Source of the DNA: Caballeronia sp. SL2Y3
GTDB taxonomy: Bacteria > Pseudomonadota > Gammaproteobacteria > Burkholderiales > Burkholderiaceae
Length of the DNA: 64,000 bases
Direction: 5' to 3'
NCBI RefSeq assembly: GCF_022879575.1
Contig: NZ_CP084262.1
Coordinates: 558,001-622,000, forward strand
A program made the position numbers and the translations under genes. Positions 27,407-37,290 of the stretch are shown here, one piece after another (within the stretch, counting starts at the first letter, position 1; each line of letters opens with the position of its first letter). The notes below the pieces were generated by a model. The model was not told the origin of the DNA and ran no database searches. It was given only the letters and a program-made list of their open reading frames with translations.

Positions 27407-28276
27407 ATGTTCATACACAACAAACGTCTGCAATACACGGTGCGCGTTGCCGCGCCCAATCCCGGCTTAGCCAATCTGCTCCTCGAGCAGTTCGGCGGCC
27501 CGCAAGGCGAGCTTGCCGCCGCCATGCGCTACTTCACGCAAGCAGTGACCGAAGACGATCCGGGCCGCAAGGACATGCTGTTCGATATCGCGACCGAAGA
27601 AATGAGCCACCTGGAAGTGATCGGCAGCATCGTCGCGATGCTGAACAAGGGTGCGAAGGGCGCGCTGGCCGAAGCGGTGGAGCAGGAAGCCGAGTTGTAT
27701 CGCTCGATGACGGGCAACGGCAACGATTCGCACACGACCGCGATTCTGTACGGCGCGGGCACGCCGCTGACGAACTCGGCCGGCGTGCCGTGGACGGCGG
27801 CGTATATCGACACCATCGGCGAGCCGACGGCCGATCTGCGCTCGAACATCGCGGCCGAAGCGCGCGCGAAGATCGTCTATGAACGCCTGATCAACGTGAC
27901 GGACGATCCCGGCATCAAGGACGCGCTAGGCTTCCTGATGACGCGTGAAATCGCGCATCAGAAGTCGTTCGAGAAGGCGCTGCATTCCATTCAGCCGAAC
28001 TTCCCGCAAGGCAAGCTGCCGGGCGTGCCGGAGTTCACGAGCGTGTACTTCAATATGTCGAAGGGCGACGACGCACGCGGGCCGTGGAACGAAGGCGGCG
28101 ACTGGAAGTTCGTCGAGGACCCGCAGCCCGCAGTCGATGGCGGCGACGGCACGGCGAGCGTGACCGTGAGCGAGCTGGAGAAGGACGCGCTCACCACGAT
28201 GGCGACGCGCACCGCGTCCGACCCCGCCGCCGACCCCGTGACGGGCGCGGACCTGGGCTCGGGCAAGGCAGTCTGA
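27407..28276 (+). CDS. Manganese catalase (KatN-like)
   Basis: A 289-residue protein; AAGGAG lies 6 nt before the ATG. It has the ferritin-like four-helix core of manganese catalases. Candidate metal ligands occur in FGGPQGELAAAMRYFTQA, IATEEMSHLEVIGSIVAML and MTREIAHQKSFEKAL (Glu and His residues), with LINVTDDPGIKDALGFL between the last two. It dismutates hydrogen peroxide without heme. The C-terminal tail (DPVTGADLGSGKAV) is the family's usual extended end. The nearby dehydrogenases and CsbD suggest a desiccation or stationary-phase stress set (inference). Confidence 0.93.
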   Translation: MFIHNKRLQYTVRVAAPNPGLANLLLEQFGGPQGELAAAMRYFTQAVTEDDPGRKDMLFDIATEEMSHLEVIGSIVAMLNKGAKGALAEAVEQEAELYRSMTGNGNDSHTTAILYGAGTPLTNSAGVPWTAAYIDTIGEPTADLRSNIAAEARAKIVYERLINVTDDPGIKDALGFLMTREIAHQKSFEKALHSIQPNFPQGKLPGVPEFTSVYFNMSKGDDARGPWNEGGDWKFVEDPQPAVDGGDGTASVTVSELEKDALTTMATRTASDPAADPVTGADLGSGKAV

Positions 28277-28307
28277 CGCGCACATTGCGCGACAGCGCCG
28301 CAAGAAC

Positions 28308-28340
28308 AAACGGCCGCGATCGTTACGATCGCGGCCGTTT
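28308..28340. terminator. Strong bidirectional terminator hairpin
   Basis: AAACGGCCGCGATCG (28308-28322) and CGATCGCGGCCGTTT (28326-28340) form a perfect 15-bp stem with a TTA loop. It lies between the convergent catalase and porin genes. The short T-run at the end of each arm fits two-way termination. Confidence 0.85.
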
Positions 28341-28374
28341 GCTTTGGTGAGGCGTTGGGGAAACTCAGTGCAGC

Positions 28375-29526
28375 TTAGAACCGGTGACGCAGACCCACCG
28401 CAGCGGCGACCTGATTCTGCGAGGTCGACGGCGACAGCGTGTTGATGATCGCGACGTTCGCGCCTGCGTTGCCGAGCTGGCCGGACGCATGCTGATACAC
28501 GCCTTCGACATAGACATCCGTGCGGCGCGACAGCGAGTAGTCGGCTTGCAGCGAGACGGTATGCCACTTCGGATCGCCCGTGCCGTTCGAGCCCGTGAGC
28601 TTGCCGTCGGTGTACGTGTAGGCGGCGTCGAGGTTCAAAGCCGGCGTCAGCGCATAGCGGCCGTTTAGCTCGAAGTTGTTCAGATGCAGGTTCGTGCCGG
28701 TCGGGAGCGTGAACGACGCGCCGCCCTGCGACGCCGCGATCAGGCCGTCATAGTGCGTGTTCGTCCACACGAAGCCCACCGTCGCCGGACCGTAGGCGTA
28801 GTTCACGCCTGCGCCGAACGTGCGTTGCAGGTCCGCGGTCAGGTTGCCCTTGTTGCTCTGCCCCGCCGATACCGCGCCGCCCGAGTTGAAGTTGCGCGAG
28901 TTGTTCGTTTGCAGGTAAGCCGCCGCGAAGTTCAGCGGGCCGGCCGTGTACGACGCGCCGGCGCTCCATGCGCGGTTATTCGAGAACTGGCCGGCGTCGT
29001 TGCTGAAGCCATACAGACCGCCGAACTTGAAGCCCGCGTAATTCGCGCTGCGATACTTGACCGAATTCTTGATCGAGAACGAGTTGTCGAGATTGTCGTT
29101 ATCGAACGGATGCGCGCTCAGGTTGTTGCCATAGCCCGCGCCCGCTTCGGAAAGCGGCCCGAGAAAATCGACCATCGAATCGTATTGACGGCCAAGCGTG
29201 ACAGTACCGAACTGATCGCTTTGCAAACCGACATACGCCTGGCGATTGAACATGCCGTCCTGATTGAAGCCGCCGTTATTCAGGTTGAAGCCGCTCTCCA
29301 ACTTGAAGAGCGCGTGCAACCCGCCGCCCAGATCTTCGCTGCCGCGCAAGCCGAAATACGTATCGGAGACGGAACCGCTGCCTTGTTGCCAATTGCTGTG
29401 GCCGCCAGCGTTATTGGCGTACACGAGGCCGGCGTCCAGCATGCCGTATAGCGTGACGCTGCTTTGTGCCTGTGCCGAAGCCGCAAAGGCGCCGAGCACG
29501 CCCACAATGAGGAGATTTCTTTTCAT
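28375..29526 (-). CDS. Gram-negative porin (OmpC-like)
   Basis: A 383-residue outer-membrane porin. The signal peptide MKRNLLIVGVLGAFAASAQA leads to SSVTLYGMLDAGLVYANNAGG, the standard start of Burkholderia trimeric porins. Internal motifs include YFGLRGSEDLGGGLHALF and RQAYVGLQSDQFGTVTLGRQYD, and the barrel ends with terminal phenylalanine (GLRHRF) as needed for BAM-dependent assembly. The ATG at 29526 has an AGGA site about 10 nt upstream. It would allow diffusion of small hydrophilic solutes. Confidence 0.93.
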   Translation of the reverse strand: MKRNLLIVGVLGAFAASAQAQSSVTLYGMLDAGLVYANNAGGHSNWQQGSGSVSDTYFGLRGSEDLGGGLHALFKLESGFNLNNGGFNQDGMFNRQAYVGLQSDQFGTVTLGRQYDSMVDFLGPLSEAGAGYGNNLSAHPFDNDNLDNSFSIKNSVKYRSANYAGFKFGGLYGFSNDAGQFSNNRAWSAGASYTAGPLNFAAAYLQTNNSRNFNSGGAVSAGQSNKGNLTADLQRTFGAGVNYAYGPATVGFVWTNTHYDGLIAASQGGASFTLPTGTNLHLNNFELNGRYALTPALNLDAAYTYTDGKLTGSNGTGDPKWHTVSLQADYSLSRRTDVYVEGVYQHASGQLGNAGANVAIINTLSPSTSQNQVAAAVGLRHRF

Positions 29527-29934
29527 GGTTGCTGTGTGTCCTGATTTGGAGCAAAGGCTTCCCGGGGCGATGCGCCTTGTCCCCGGAAGGCTCGACACAC
29601 TTTAAGCAAAGCGCTCTCATACGTCGCGTTATTCGGCGCGTTTCGCCGGGTAAGAATCTATTGCTAAAAATAGAATGAGCCTGCTCGAGCGCGTGTTAAT
29701 GCTTTACGGTCAATCGCTTAGTGTCATCGAAGCTTAACGGTCGCTCATTTCGATGTTGCACACGGACCACGTTATTCATGCGCCATCTGGAGAGGTGCTT
29801 TGCAGATGAGCGCGTTGATCGAGGCGTTTGCGCTCGTTAATCTTTCGAAGGTCTAAAGTCTTTGACACGAGTTGCAGTCTGAGGACACGGGGCGGTTTCG
29901 CGAGAGGAAACCGCCCCACTTTCCACATCGCCCG
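29527..29934. other. 408-bp intergenic region upstream of the porin
   Basis: No gene seen. The part next to the porin (29600-29760) is AT-rich and should hold its promoter. The far end holds the hairpin listed at 29889-29917. Confidence 0.4.
29889..29917 (-). terminator. Hairpin downstream of the second dehydrogenase
   Basis: GGGGCGGTTTC (29889-29899) and GAAACCGCCCC (29907-29917) form an 11-bp perfect stem just beyond the stop of the leftward dehydrogenase. No U-run follows on the minus strand, so it may be a 3'-end-stabilising hairpin or inefficient terminator. Confidence 0.5.
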
Positions 29935-31143
29935 TCAGGCAGCGGGATCGAGTTTCACCTTGATCCATCCCGGCTGACGCAGATCGAATGCCTTATAGGC
30001 GTCGATGACGTTCATCATCGGCTCGCGCGTCGTCAATACGCGAAGCGGATCGAACGAACCGTTGCTCACGCGCTCGATCAAGGCCGGCGTAATCGAGCGA
30101 TGGTTGCAGTTGCCCATCTTGACGGTGAGATTCTTGTTCATCGCGATGCCGAGCGGGAAGAAGCGGTCGTTCGGCGGATATACGCCGATCACGCCGAGCG
30201 TGCCCGCCTTCGCGAGCGCGGCAACGGCCCAGTCGATCGCTTGCGTCGGCGCATTGCCGGGCGTCCAGTTGTCGCCGTCCTGATTGCGCTCGGGCGTGAC
30301 CGTGCGGCTTTCCTGTTCCGCCTGTTTGATCTTGTCTTCCGACGCCGCCGGCCCGCCTTCGGGATGCACCGCATCCACGCCGACCGCGTCGATTGCACGA
30401 TCCACGCCGATGCCGTTCGTCAGCTCCAGAATCGCCTGCACCGGGTCTTCCTGATCGAAGTTCACCGTTTCCGCGCCCTGCGCGCGCGCCATGTCGAGAC
30501 GATCCTGCAAGCGGTCGACAGCGATCACGCGGCCCGCGCCGAGCATCCATGCGCTCGCTATCGCAAACTGGCCCACCGGTCCCGCGCCGAACACGGCGAC
30601 GGTATCGCCCGGACGCACTCCCGCCAGTTGCGCGCCGAAAAAGCCGGTCGGGAAGATATCGGAGATGAGAATGGCGCGCTCGTCATCGACGTTCTCAGGC
30701 AGCTTGATGAGGCTCGCGTTCGCGAGCGGCGTGCGCGCCAATTCGGCTTGCAGGCCGTTGATGGGACCGGTAGCCTTCGGTCCGCCGTAGAACGCCGTGC
30801 CCGCGGACGGACCGTTCGGGTTCGCGAGGTCGCATTGCGCGGTGTAGCCCTGCCGGCAGTACCCGCAGCATCCGCACGAAATGGTCGACGGAATCAGCAC
30901 CCGATCACCGCGCTTCAGGTTGCGCACGCCCTTGCCGATCTCTTCGATGATGCCCACGCCTTCATGACCGAGGATCGTCCCCGGCACCATGCCGGAAAAC
31001 GTGCCGCGCACCATGTGCAGGTCCGTGCCGCAGATGGCGCTCGCGGTGAGCCGGACCACCGCGTCGTGATCGTGCTGAATCGTCGGGTCAGCAACGTTGT
31101 CGAGCGATATGTCGCCTATGCCGTGAAACACGACTGCTTTCAT
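29935..31143 (-). CDS. Zinc-dependent alcohol/formaldehyde dehydrogenase, second copy
   Basis: A 402-residue MDR enzyme starting MKAVVFHGIGDISL. It has SAICGTDLHM and GHEGVGIIEEIGKG (catalytic zinc), a cysteine-rich structural zinc loop SCGCCGYCRQGYTAQC, and VAVFGAGPVGQFAI (NAD site). A long loop around residues 245-285 (EDKIKQAEQESRTV) is typical of glutathione-independent formaldehyde dehydrogenase relatives. It is similar to but clearly distinct from the gene at 25823-26992. It is divergent from the CsbD gene, 120 bp away. Confidence 0.88.
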   Translation of the reverse strand: MKAVVFHGIGDISLDNVADPTIQHDHDAVVRLTASAICGTDLHMVRGTFSGMVPGTILGHEGVGIIEEIGKGVRNLKRGDRVLIPSTISCGCCGYCRQGYTAQCDLANPNGPSAGTAFYGGPKATGPINGLQAELARTPLANASLIKLPENVDDERAILISDIFPTGFFGAQLAGVRPGDTVAVFGAGPVGQFAIASAWMLGAGRVIAVDRLQDRLDMARAQGAETVNFDQEDPVQAILELTNGIGVDRAIDAVGVDAVHPEGGPAASEDKIKQAEQESRTVTPERNQDGDNWTPGNAPTQAIDWAVAALAKAGTLGVIGVYPPNDRFFPLGIAMNKNLTVKMGNCNHRSITPALIERVSNGSFDPLRVLTTREPMMNVIDAYKAFDLRQPGWIKVKLDPAA

Positions 31144-31263
31144 CGTCTGACTCCCGGGAAGGTTGATCGAACGATGATTCAGCAACGCCCGCGCCCGTAA
31201 GCGCGGGCATAACCGTTGCGACGAACCATGTGTTGAAACCGCTAATCCCGAAAGGAGAGTCAC

Positions 31264-31467
31264 ATGAACAAGGACACGACCGAAGGCATCAAGGAACAGG
31301 TGAAGGGCTGGGTGGATACGGCCATCGGCACCGTGACCGGCGACGAGGATCGCAAGTTGAAGGGCGACGTCGAGATCACCAACGGCGCGAACCGTAAGGA
31401 CTACGGCGATCAGAAGGACAACATCGAGAAGGGCGTCGAAGATCCGGGCGAGCCGACCAACACGTAA
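31264..31467 (+). CDS. CsbD-family stress-response protein
   Basis: A 67-residue acidic hydrophilic protein; AAGGAG lies 7 nt upstream. It starts MNKDTTEGIKEQVKGWVDTA and has VTGDEDRKLKGDVE, the hallmark of the CsbD family, which is induced by general stress in many bacteria and has no known molecular function. The four-helix family is usually 60-70 residues, so this is full length. Confidence 0.88.
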   Translation: MNKDTTEGIKEQVKGWVDTAIGTVTGDEDRKLKGDVEITNGANRKDYGDQKDNIEKGVEDPGEPTNT

Positions 31468-31483
31468 GCCCGCTCTTTCCCCG

Positions 31484-33292
<1,809 letters not shown>

Positions 33293-33642
33293 GTCGATGG
33301 GTTCGAGTGGCGCGCTGCGCGTTCGCATCCGGTGGGTTCGGTAAGGAGGGATAGCACGCGGCGAAGGGAGCAAGCGCCAGACCCACGGCAAACGTTTGAA
33401 GAAACCACCATGCCGTGTGTAAATCTTTTCGCATCGGTCCGTGCGCTATCCGACGCACCGGTGCATTTGGCGTCGGATGCATCGGCCATATTCGTCCAGA
33501 CGAATTAGGGTGAACGCTAATACTGGCGGGCCTCGGCGCACGTCCGTTTCATTTCGAAACACATTTATCGGTGAGAAAAGCCGCCGAAGGTACGCACCTT
33601 GCTCATGTAGTTGCTTTCCGAATTCACGCTGGACGCTTCCCT
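33293..33642. other. 350-bp divergent intergenic region with a hairpin
   Basis: No gene seen. A 9-bp inverted repeat, ATCCGACGC (33448-33456) and GCGTCGGAT (33470-33478), with a 13-base loop lies in the middle and could be a regulatory site for either divergent gene. Confidence 0.4.
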
Positions 33643-33948
33643 ATGACACGAACCCTTGCCGCCGCCCCCGCCTTCCGACAGCGTCGCCCGGCCCAGCTCG
33701 CAGAGCGAGAACTCAAACACCTCGAACTGATCCTGGCGAGTTTCGTGGAAGGCAGCGCCGCGCCGGGACGTCTGCCGACGAAGTATTGGGACATGCGCGT
33801 CGCGCAACTCGACAGCGACTACGAACTCGTCCCCTCGCAAAGCCAGCGCGTCGCCACGCTGCAACGCAAGCTGGCTTTGCTCGATTCGGCGCTCGGCTCC
33901 GCCGCTGCCGATGCTCAAGAGAAGCAGAACCGCCGCGTGGCCGCCTGA
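33643..33948 (+). CDS. Hypothetical small protein
   Basis: A 101-residue protein from the ATG at 33643. No family is recognised. It is basic at the N-terminus, and central residues LPTKYWDMRVAQLDSDYELVPSQ are followed by an amphipathic helix (ATLQRKLALLDSALGS). The composition suits a soluble helical protein. It stands alone. Confidence 0.55.
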   Translation: MTRTLAAAPAFRQRRPAQLAERELKHLELILASFVEGSAAPGRLPTKYWDMRVAQLDSDYELVPSQSQRVATLQRKLALLDSALGSAAADAQEKQNRRVAA

Positions 33949-34039
33949 GCCTTCAGCCGTCTCACGGCCGTAGTTTCCCGCCTATCGACGCACGCTATGC
34001 CAGCGGGCGTCAGCCAAGACTGAGTGAACCGAGCGGCGC

Positions 34040-34429
34040 TTATTTAGCCCGCCGGATCAGCGCGCGCGCCACATTGGCCGCGAGATCCGCGCGGAGCTCG
34101 GCCCACTTGCCGAGCAGCGACGCATCGTTGGTGAGGAAGTAGGGCGCTTCCGCGAAATCCGTGTTCTTGCCGTCCGGGCTCGCGACTTCGAAGACGCGCA
34201 TGTCCAGGTCATCGCACGTGCCCATGCTCACGAGCTCGCCGAACGAATGCACGCCCGCGATGGCGACATTCTGAATACCGACGCCGTGCACGACCGCAAT
34301 CACCGTCTTTCCCATGCGCCAGGCGGCTTCGCGGCTGTCGGCCATGACGAACGCGATACCCTCGGCAGGCGCTGTCAGCGTCACGCGAAAGAGCCGTGAT
34401 TTGCATACGTCACTGAGTTGAGTGGTCAT
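34040..34429 (-). CDS. Hypothetical protein
   Basis: A 129-residue protein from the ATG at 34429; an upstream ATG at 34477 is possible, and neither has a clear ribosome site. No family is recognised. It contains FRVTLTAPAEGIAFVMADSR, a central glycine-rich hydrophobic stretch (VIAVVHGVGIQNVAIAGVHS) and a helical end. Soluble and single-domain by appearance. Confidence 0.5.
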   Translation of the reverse strand: MTTQLSDVCKSRLFRVTLTAPAEGIAFVMADSREAAWRMGKTVIAVVHGVGIQNVAIAGVHSFGELVSMGTCDDLDMRVFEVASPDGKNTDFAEAPYFLTNDASLLGKWAELRADLAANVARALIRRAK

Positions 34430-34555
34430 CGTGGCCGCCGGCGGAAAAAGGAACTCGATAAGCGCGAAGAGCGACATGGTAGCAAGTCGCGCTCCCGCTT
34501 AACCATCGCTTCGAGGGCAATGGCTTGGCGGGTTCCACCGACATACGGCAGTCGA

Positions 34556-34927
34556 TCACAGCTCGGGCCGCGCGAGATCGGCCTGTACGACCTCATCGCC
34601 GCGCCGCTGCGCCGCTTCGATCGCATCCGACTTCGACGCGTAGGGCCCAAGCGTGTCCGCGCCTTCGAACGGAAACAGCAATCGGCCGTCTGTTTTACGC
34701 ACGACCTTCAAGGTGCCGTAATAGCCGCTTGCCGCACTGCCGCGGTAAGACGCGTAAATCTGGAAATCACTCTCACTCGCGCCAGGCGTCGGCGCGACGA
34801 TGCGGGTGGGGAAATAAACTAGCTTGGGGCGTCTGCCACTCGAATACGTCACGAAAATCACCGGTTGAACGCGCGTGAACCTGTTCGTTCTATTCGGGCG
34901 AGTCGGCGCGAGCGCGGCTCGTCGCAT
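34556..34927 (-). CDS. Small Burkholderia-type hypothetical protein
   Basis: About 123 residues if started at the ATG at 34927; GTG codons around 34865-34855 would give about 100 residues. The core reads RPKLVYFPTRIVAPTPG, then DFQIYASYRGSAASGYYGTL and VVRKTDGRLLFPFEGA, ending in an amphipathic helix. This resembles a small family of Burkholderiaceae that I recall as DUF6723; function unknown and assignment uncertain. Confidence 0.55.
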   Translation of the reverse strand: MRRAALAPTRPNRTNRFTRVQPVIFVTYSSGRRPKLVYFPTRIVAPTPGASESDFQIYASYRGSAASGYYGTLKVVRKTDGRLLFPFEGADTLGPYASKSDAIEAAQRRGDEVVQADLARPEL

Positions 34928-35038
34928 CACGATCCACGCTGAGCCTGCCGTCGGAAACGAACAGAGGAAAGAAAAGGCCGCTGCATTCACAGTGAGCAAT
35001 TGCCAAGCCGGATCGGCTGTCTACGACGCGCGATTCGG

Positions 35039-35380
35039 CTATGCACGCGGATCGTCGCAGAACACGGTCGTCGCGTGCTGCCGTTCCACGGTCAGGTTCA
35101 CCGAGCGCGCGCCCATCGGACGCGTGCGATGGCGCACGCCCGCCGGGACCGTCAGCAGTTGTCCGGCGTGCAGGTCTATCGAGCCGTCTTCGAGTTCGAT
35201 CACGAGCGTGCCTTCCGTGACGATGAACGTCTCGTCCGAATCCGGATGCAGATGCCATTCGTATGGCGAGGTCATCACGCTTATGTGGACTTCATGACCG
35301 TTGACCGTGGCGACGATGCGATTGAGATAACCGTCGTTCGGCGTGCGAGCGAGCGTGGTCAGATCGATGAGCGAGATCAT
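35039..35380 (-). CDS. Cupin-domain protein
   Basis: A 113-residue single-domain beta-barrel protein; GGAG lies 6 nt before the ATG. Cupin motif 1 is EWHLHPDSDETFIVTEG with the His-x-His and Glu ligands, and motif 2 is PAGVRHRTRPMG with the third histidine. A metal ion such as Fe, Mn or Zn is expected. Such small cupins serve many roles (isomerases, dioxygenases, sensors); none can be chosen here. Confidence 0.82.
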   Translation of the reverse strand: MISLIDLTTLARTPNDGYLNRIVATVNGHEVHISVMTSPYEWHLHPDSDETFIVTEGTLVIELEDGSIDLHAGQLLTVPAGVRHRTRPMGARSVNLTVERQHATTVFCDDPRA

Positions 35381-35713
35381 TGCGGCTCCTTCGTGCAGTG
35401 AGATCGTTCACCGAGCCTAGTCGAGCGTGAGCGCGCGGCGCAAACGAATCGTTTTCGCTTTCTTGCGAAGCGGGCTCACACAGCCGGTTGCACTCGCCGA
35501 AGCCCTCGGCGCTCGTCGTGCTCAAGACGCGCGAATCCAGCCGCAAACATAGTTGGGCAGCAGAGGAAACGGAACGAATCGTCACACGCGCCGCCCCATC
35601 GCCCGGCATTACAGTTACGATAGCTCGCGAGCACTGCGCGTCCATCGCTGCGTGCGCGAACATGACGCCGGTCCACAGCCGACCTTCACTTAAACACTGC
35701 GACTCGCCACACC
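35381..35713. other. 333-bp intergenic region
   Basis: Separates the divergent cupin and SET-domain genes. I see no gene, clear promoter or strong repeat in it. Confidence 0.4.
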
Positions 35714-36157
35714 ATGCGTCGAATCACTGTCCGTACATCGCCCGTTCATGGCCGGGGCGTCTTCGCCCTCGCGGATCTGCCCGCGGGCGCGCTGCTCTTC
35801 GAATACAAGGGCAAGCGTCTTTCGTGGAAGGAGGCGCAGCGCATGTACGAGCGCTCCAACGCCGAGGACGGTCATACGTTTCTTTTCGGACTCGACGACG
35901 GCCGCGTGATCGACGGTGCCCGCGGCGGGAATTCCGCTCGCTGGCTCAATCACAGTTGCGCGCCGAATTGCGAGGCCGAGCAGGACGGCGAGCGCGTCTT
36001 CATCCGCTCGCTTCGCCCGATCGGCAAGGGGCAGGAGTTGTTCATCGACTATCGGCTCACGGTCGAAGGACGGCGCACGGCCGCGCTCAAGCGCCTCTAC
36101 GCGTGCCGCTGCCTCGCGGCCAATTGCCGGGGCACCATGCTCTCCGACGAACGCTGA
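35714..36157 (+). CDS. SET-domain protein-lysine methyltransferase
   Basis: A 147-residue SET-domain protein, the usual short bacterial form. It has VHGRGVFALADLPAG at the start, the SAM-binding and catalytic motif SARWLNHSCAPNC, ELFIDY with the catalytic tyrosine, and a post-SET zinc motif CRCLAANCRG. It transfers methyl groups from SAM to lysine side chains. Bacterial members may act on ribosomal, nucleoid or host histone proteins; the target is unknown. No secretion signal is seen. Confidence 0.87.
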   Translation: MRRITVRTSPVHGRGVFALADLPAGALLFEYKGKRLSWKEAQRMYERSNAEDGHTFLFGLDDGRVIDGARGGNSARWLNHSCAPNCEAEQDGERVFIRSLRPIGKGQELFIDYRLTVEGRRTAALKRLYACRCLAANCRGTMLSDER

Positions 36158-36246
36158 CCAAGCGCAGCATGCCGCGCTTGCTCAGGATTGCCGCGCCGCC
36201 GCCGTAAACACAGGCTCACGTTCCCCGCGCGCCGCGCGTCAACCGA

Positions 36247-37290
36247 ATGAGCCTCATGCAGCCCGACAGTCCGCTCAAAGCCGCGTTTCTGCGTCACGAA
36301 GCATCGCTCGCGCCGTCCGGCCGCGCGTTCGGCGAAGAAGACAGCGCCGTTTATCGCACGCTGCTCGAATCGACAAAGGCGATCCCGTGGAAGATCGACT
36401 GGGCCACGATGCAGTTCAGCTACATCGGGCCGCAGATCGAACGGCTGCTGGGCTGGCCGCCGTCATCGTGGAAAACGGTCCATGACTGGGCCGAACGCAT
36501 GCATCCCGACGATCGCGATGCGGTCGTGAATTTCTGCGTGTCCCAATCGAAAGCGGGCGCCGATCACGAAGCAGATTACCGCGCCCTCACGCGCGACGGC
36601 GGCTACGTCTGGCTGCGCGACGTCGTGCATGTCGTGCGTGACGCGCACGGCAATGTCGAGGCGCTCATCGGCTTCATGTTCGATATCAGCGAACGCAAGC
36701 GCACGGAGGAGCAACTGCTGCAATTGCAGGCGGAACTGGAGCGCCTGTCGTTCAGCGACAGTCTCACCGGCGTCGGCAATCGCCGCATGTTCGACAGCGT
36801 GATCGCACGCGAATGGAAGGCGGCCCAGGCGACGGCGCAACCGCTCTCGCTCGTGTTGACCGACATCGACTTCTTCAAGTCTTACAACGACTACTACGGC
36901 CATGTGCAAGGCGACGAGTGCCTGAAGCGCATCGCGCGGGTGCTCGGCGAGGCGGCCGGGCCCGCGCACTTTCTCGGACGCTTCGGCGGCGAGGAGTTCG
37001 TCCTCGTGCTCGCCGATAGGGACGCCGAAGCCGCGCTGGCCGTGGCGGAGCGGTGCCGCGCGCGCATCGCCGAAGAAGCCATCGCGCATCTGCGCTCGCC
37101 GCATAATCAGTGCGTGACGGCGAGCTTCGGCGTCGGCACGGTGCTGCCGCGCGACGGCATGGATATCACGGCCTTCATCAATCTCACCGACGCGCAGTTG
37201 TATCAGGCGAAAGAGAACGGACGCAACCGGATTGCCGCCGTGGATCGGGCCGCGATGCGCGGCGAGGGCTTCAGGCAGCACTCGCGTTAG
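36247..37290 (+). CDS. PAS-GGEEF diguanylate cyclase
   Basis: A 347-residue cytoplasmic protein. A PAS domain spans about residues 36-148 (SYIGPQIERLLGW, WAERMHPDDR, FDISERKR), followed by a coiled linker and a GGEEF domain (about 165-335) with DSLTGVGNRR and RFGGEEF at 247-251. It should make cyclic di-GMP in response to a PAS-sensed signal. The RxxD inhibitory site expected at residues 238-241 reads GPAH, so product inhibition is probably lost. Its stop overlaps the stop of the convergent pyruvyl-transferase gene (TTAG, 37287-37290). Confidence 0.9.
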   Translation: MSLMQPDSPLKAAFLRHEASLAPSGRAFGEEDSAVYRTLLESTKAIPWKIDWATMQFSYIGPQIERLLGWPPSSWKTVHDWAERMHPDDRDAVVNFCVSQSKAGADHEADYRALTRDGGYVWLRDVVHVVRDAHGNVEALIGFMFDISERKRTEEQLLQLQAELERLSFSDSLTGVGNRRMFDSVIAREWKAAQATAQPLSLVLTDIDFFKSYNDYYGHVQGDECLKRIARVLGEAAGPAHFLGRFGGEEFVLVLADRDAEAALAVAERCRARIAEEAIAHLRSPHNQCVTASFGVGTVLPRDGMDITAFINLTDAQLYQAKENGRNRIAAVDRAAMRGEGFRQHSR

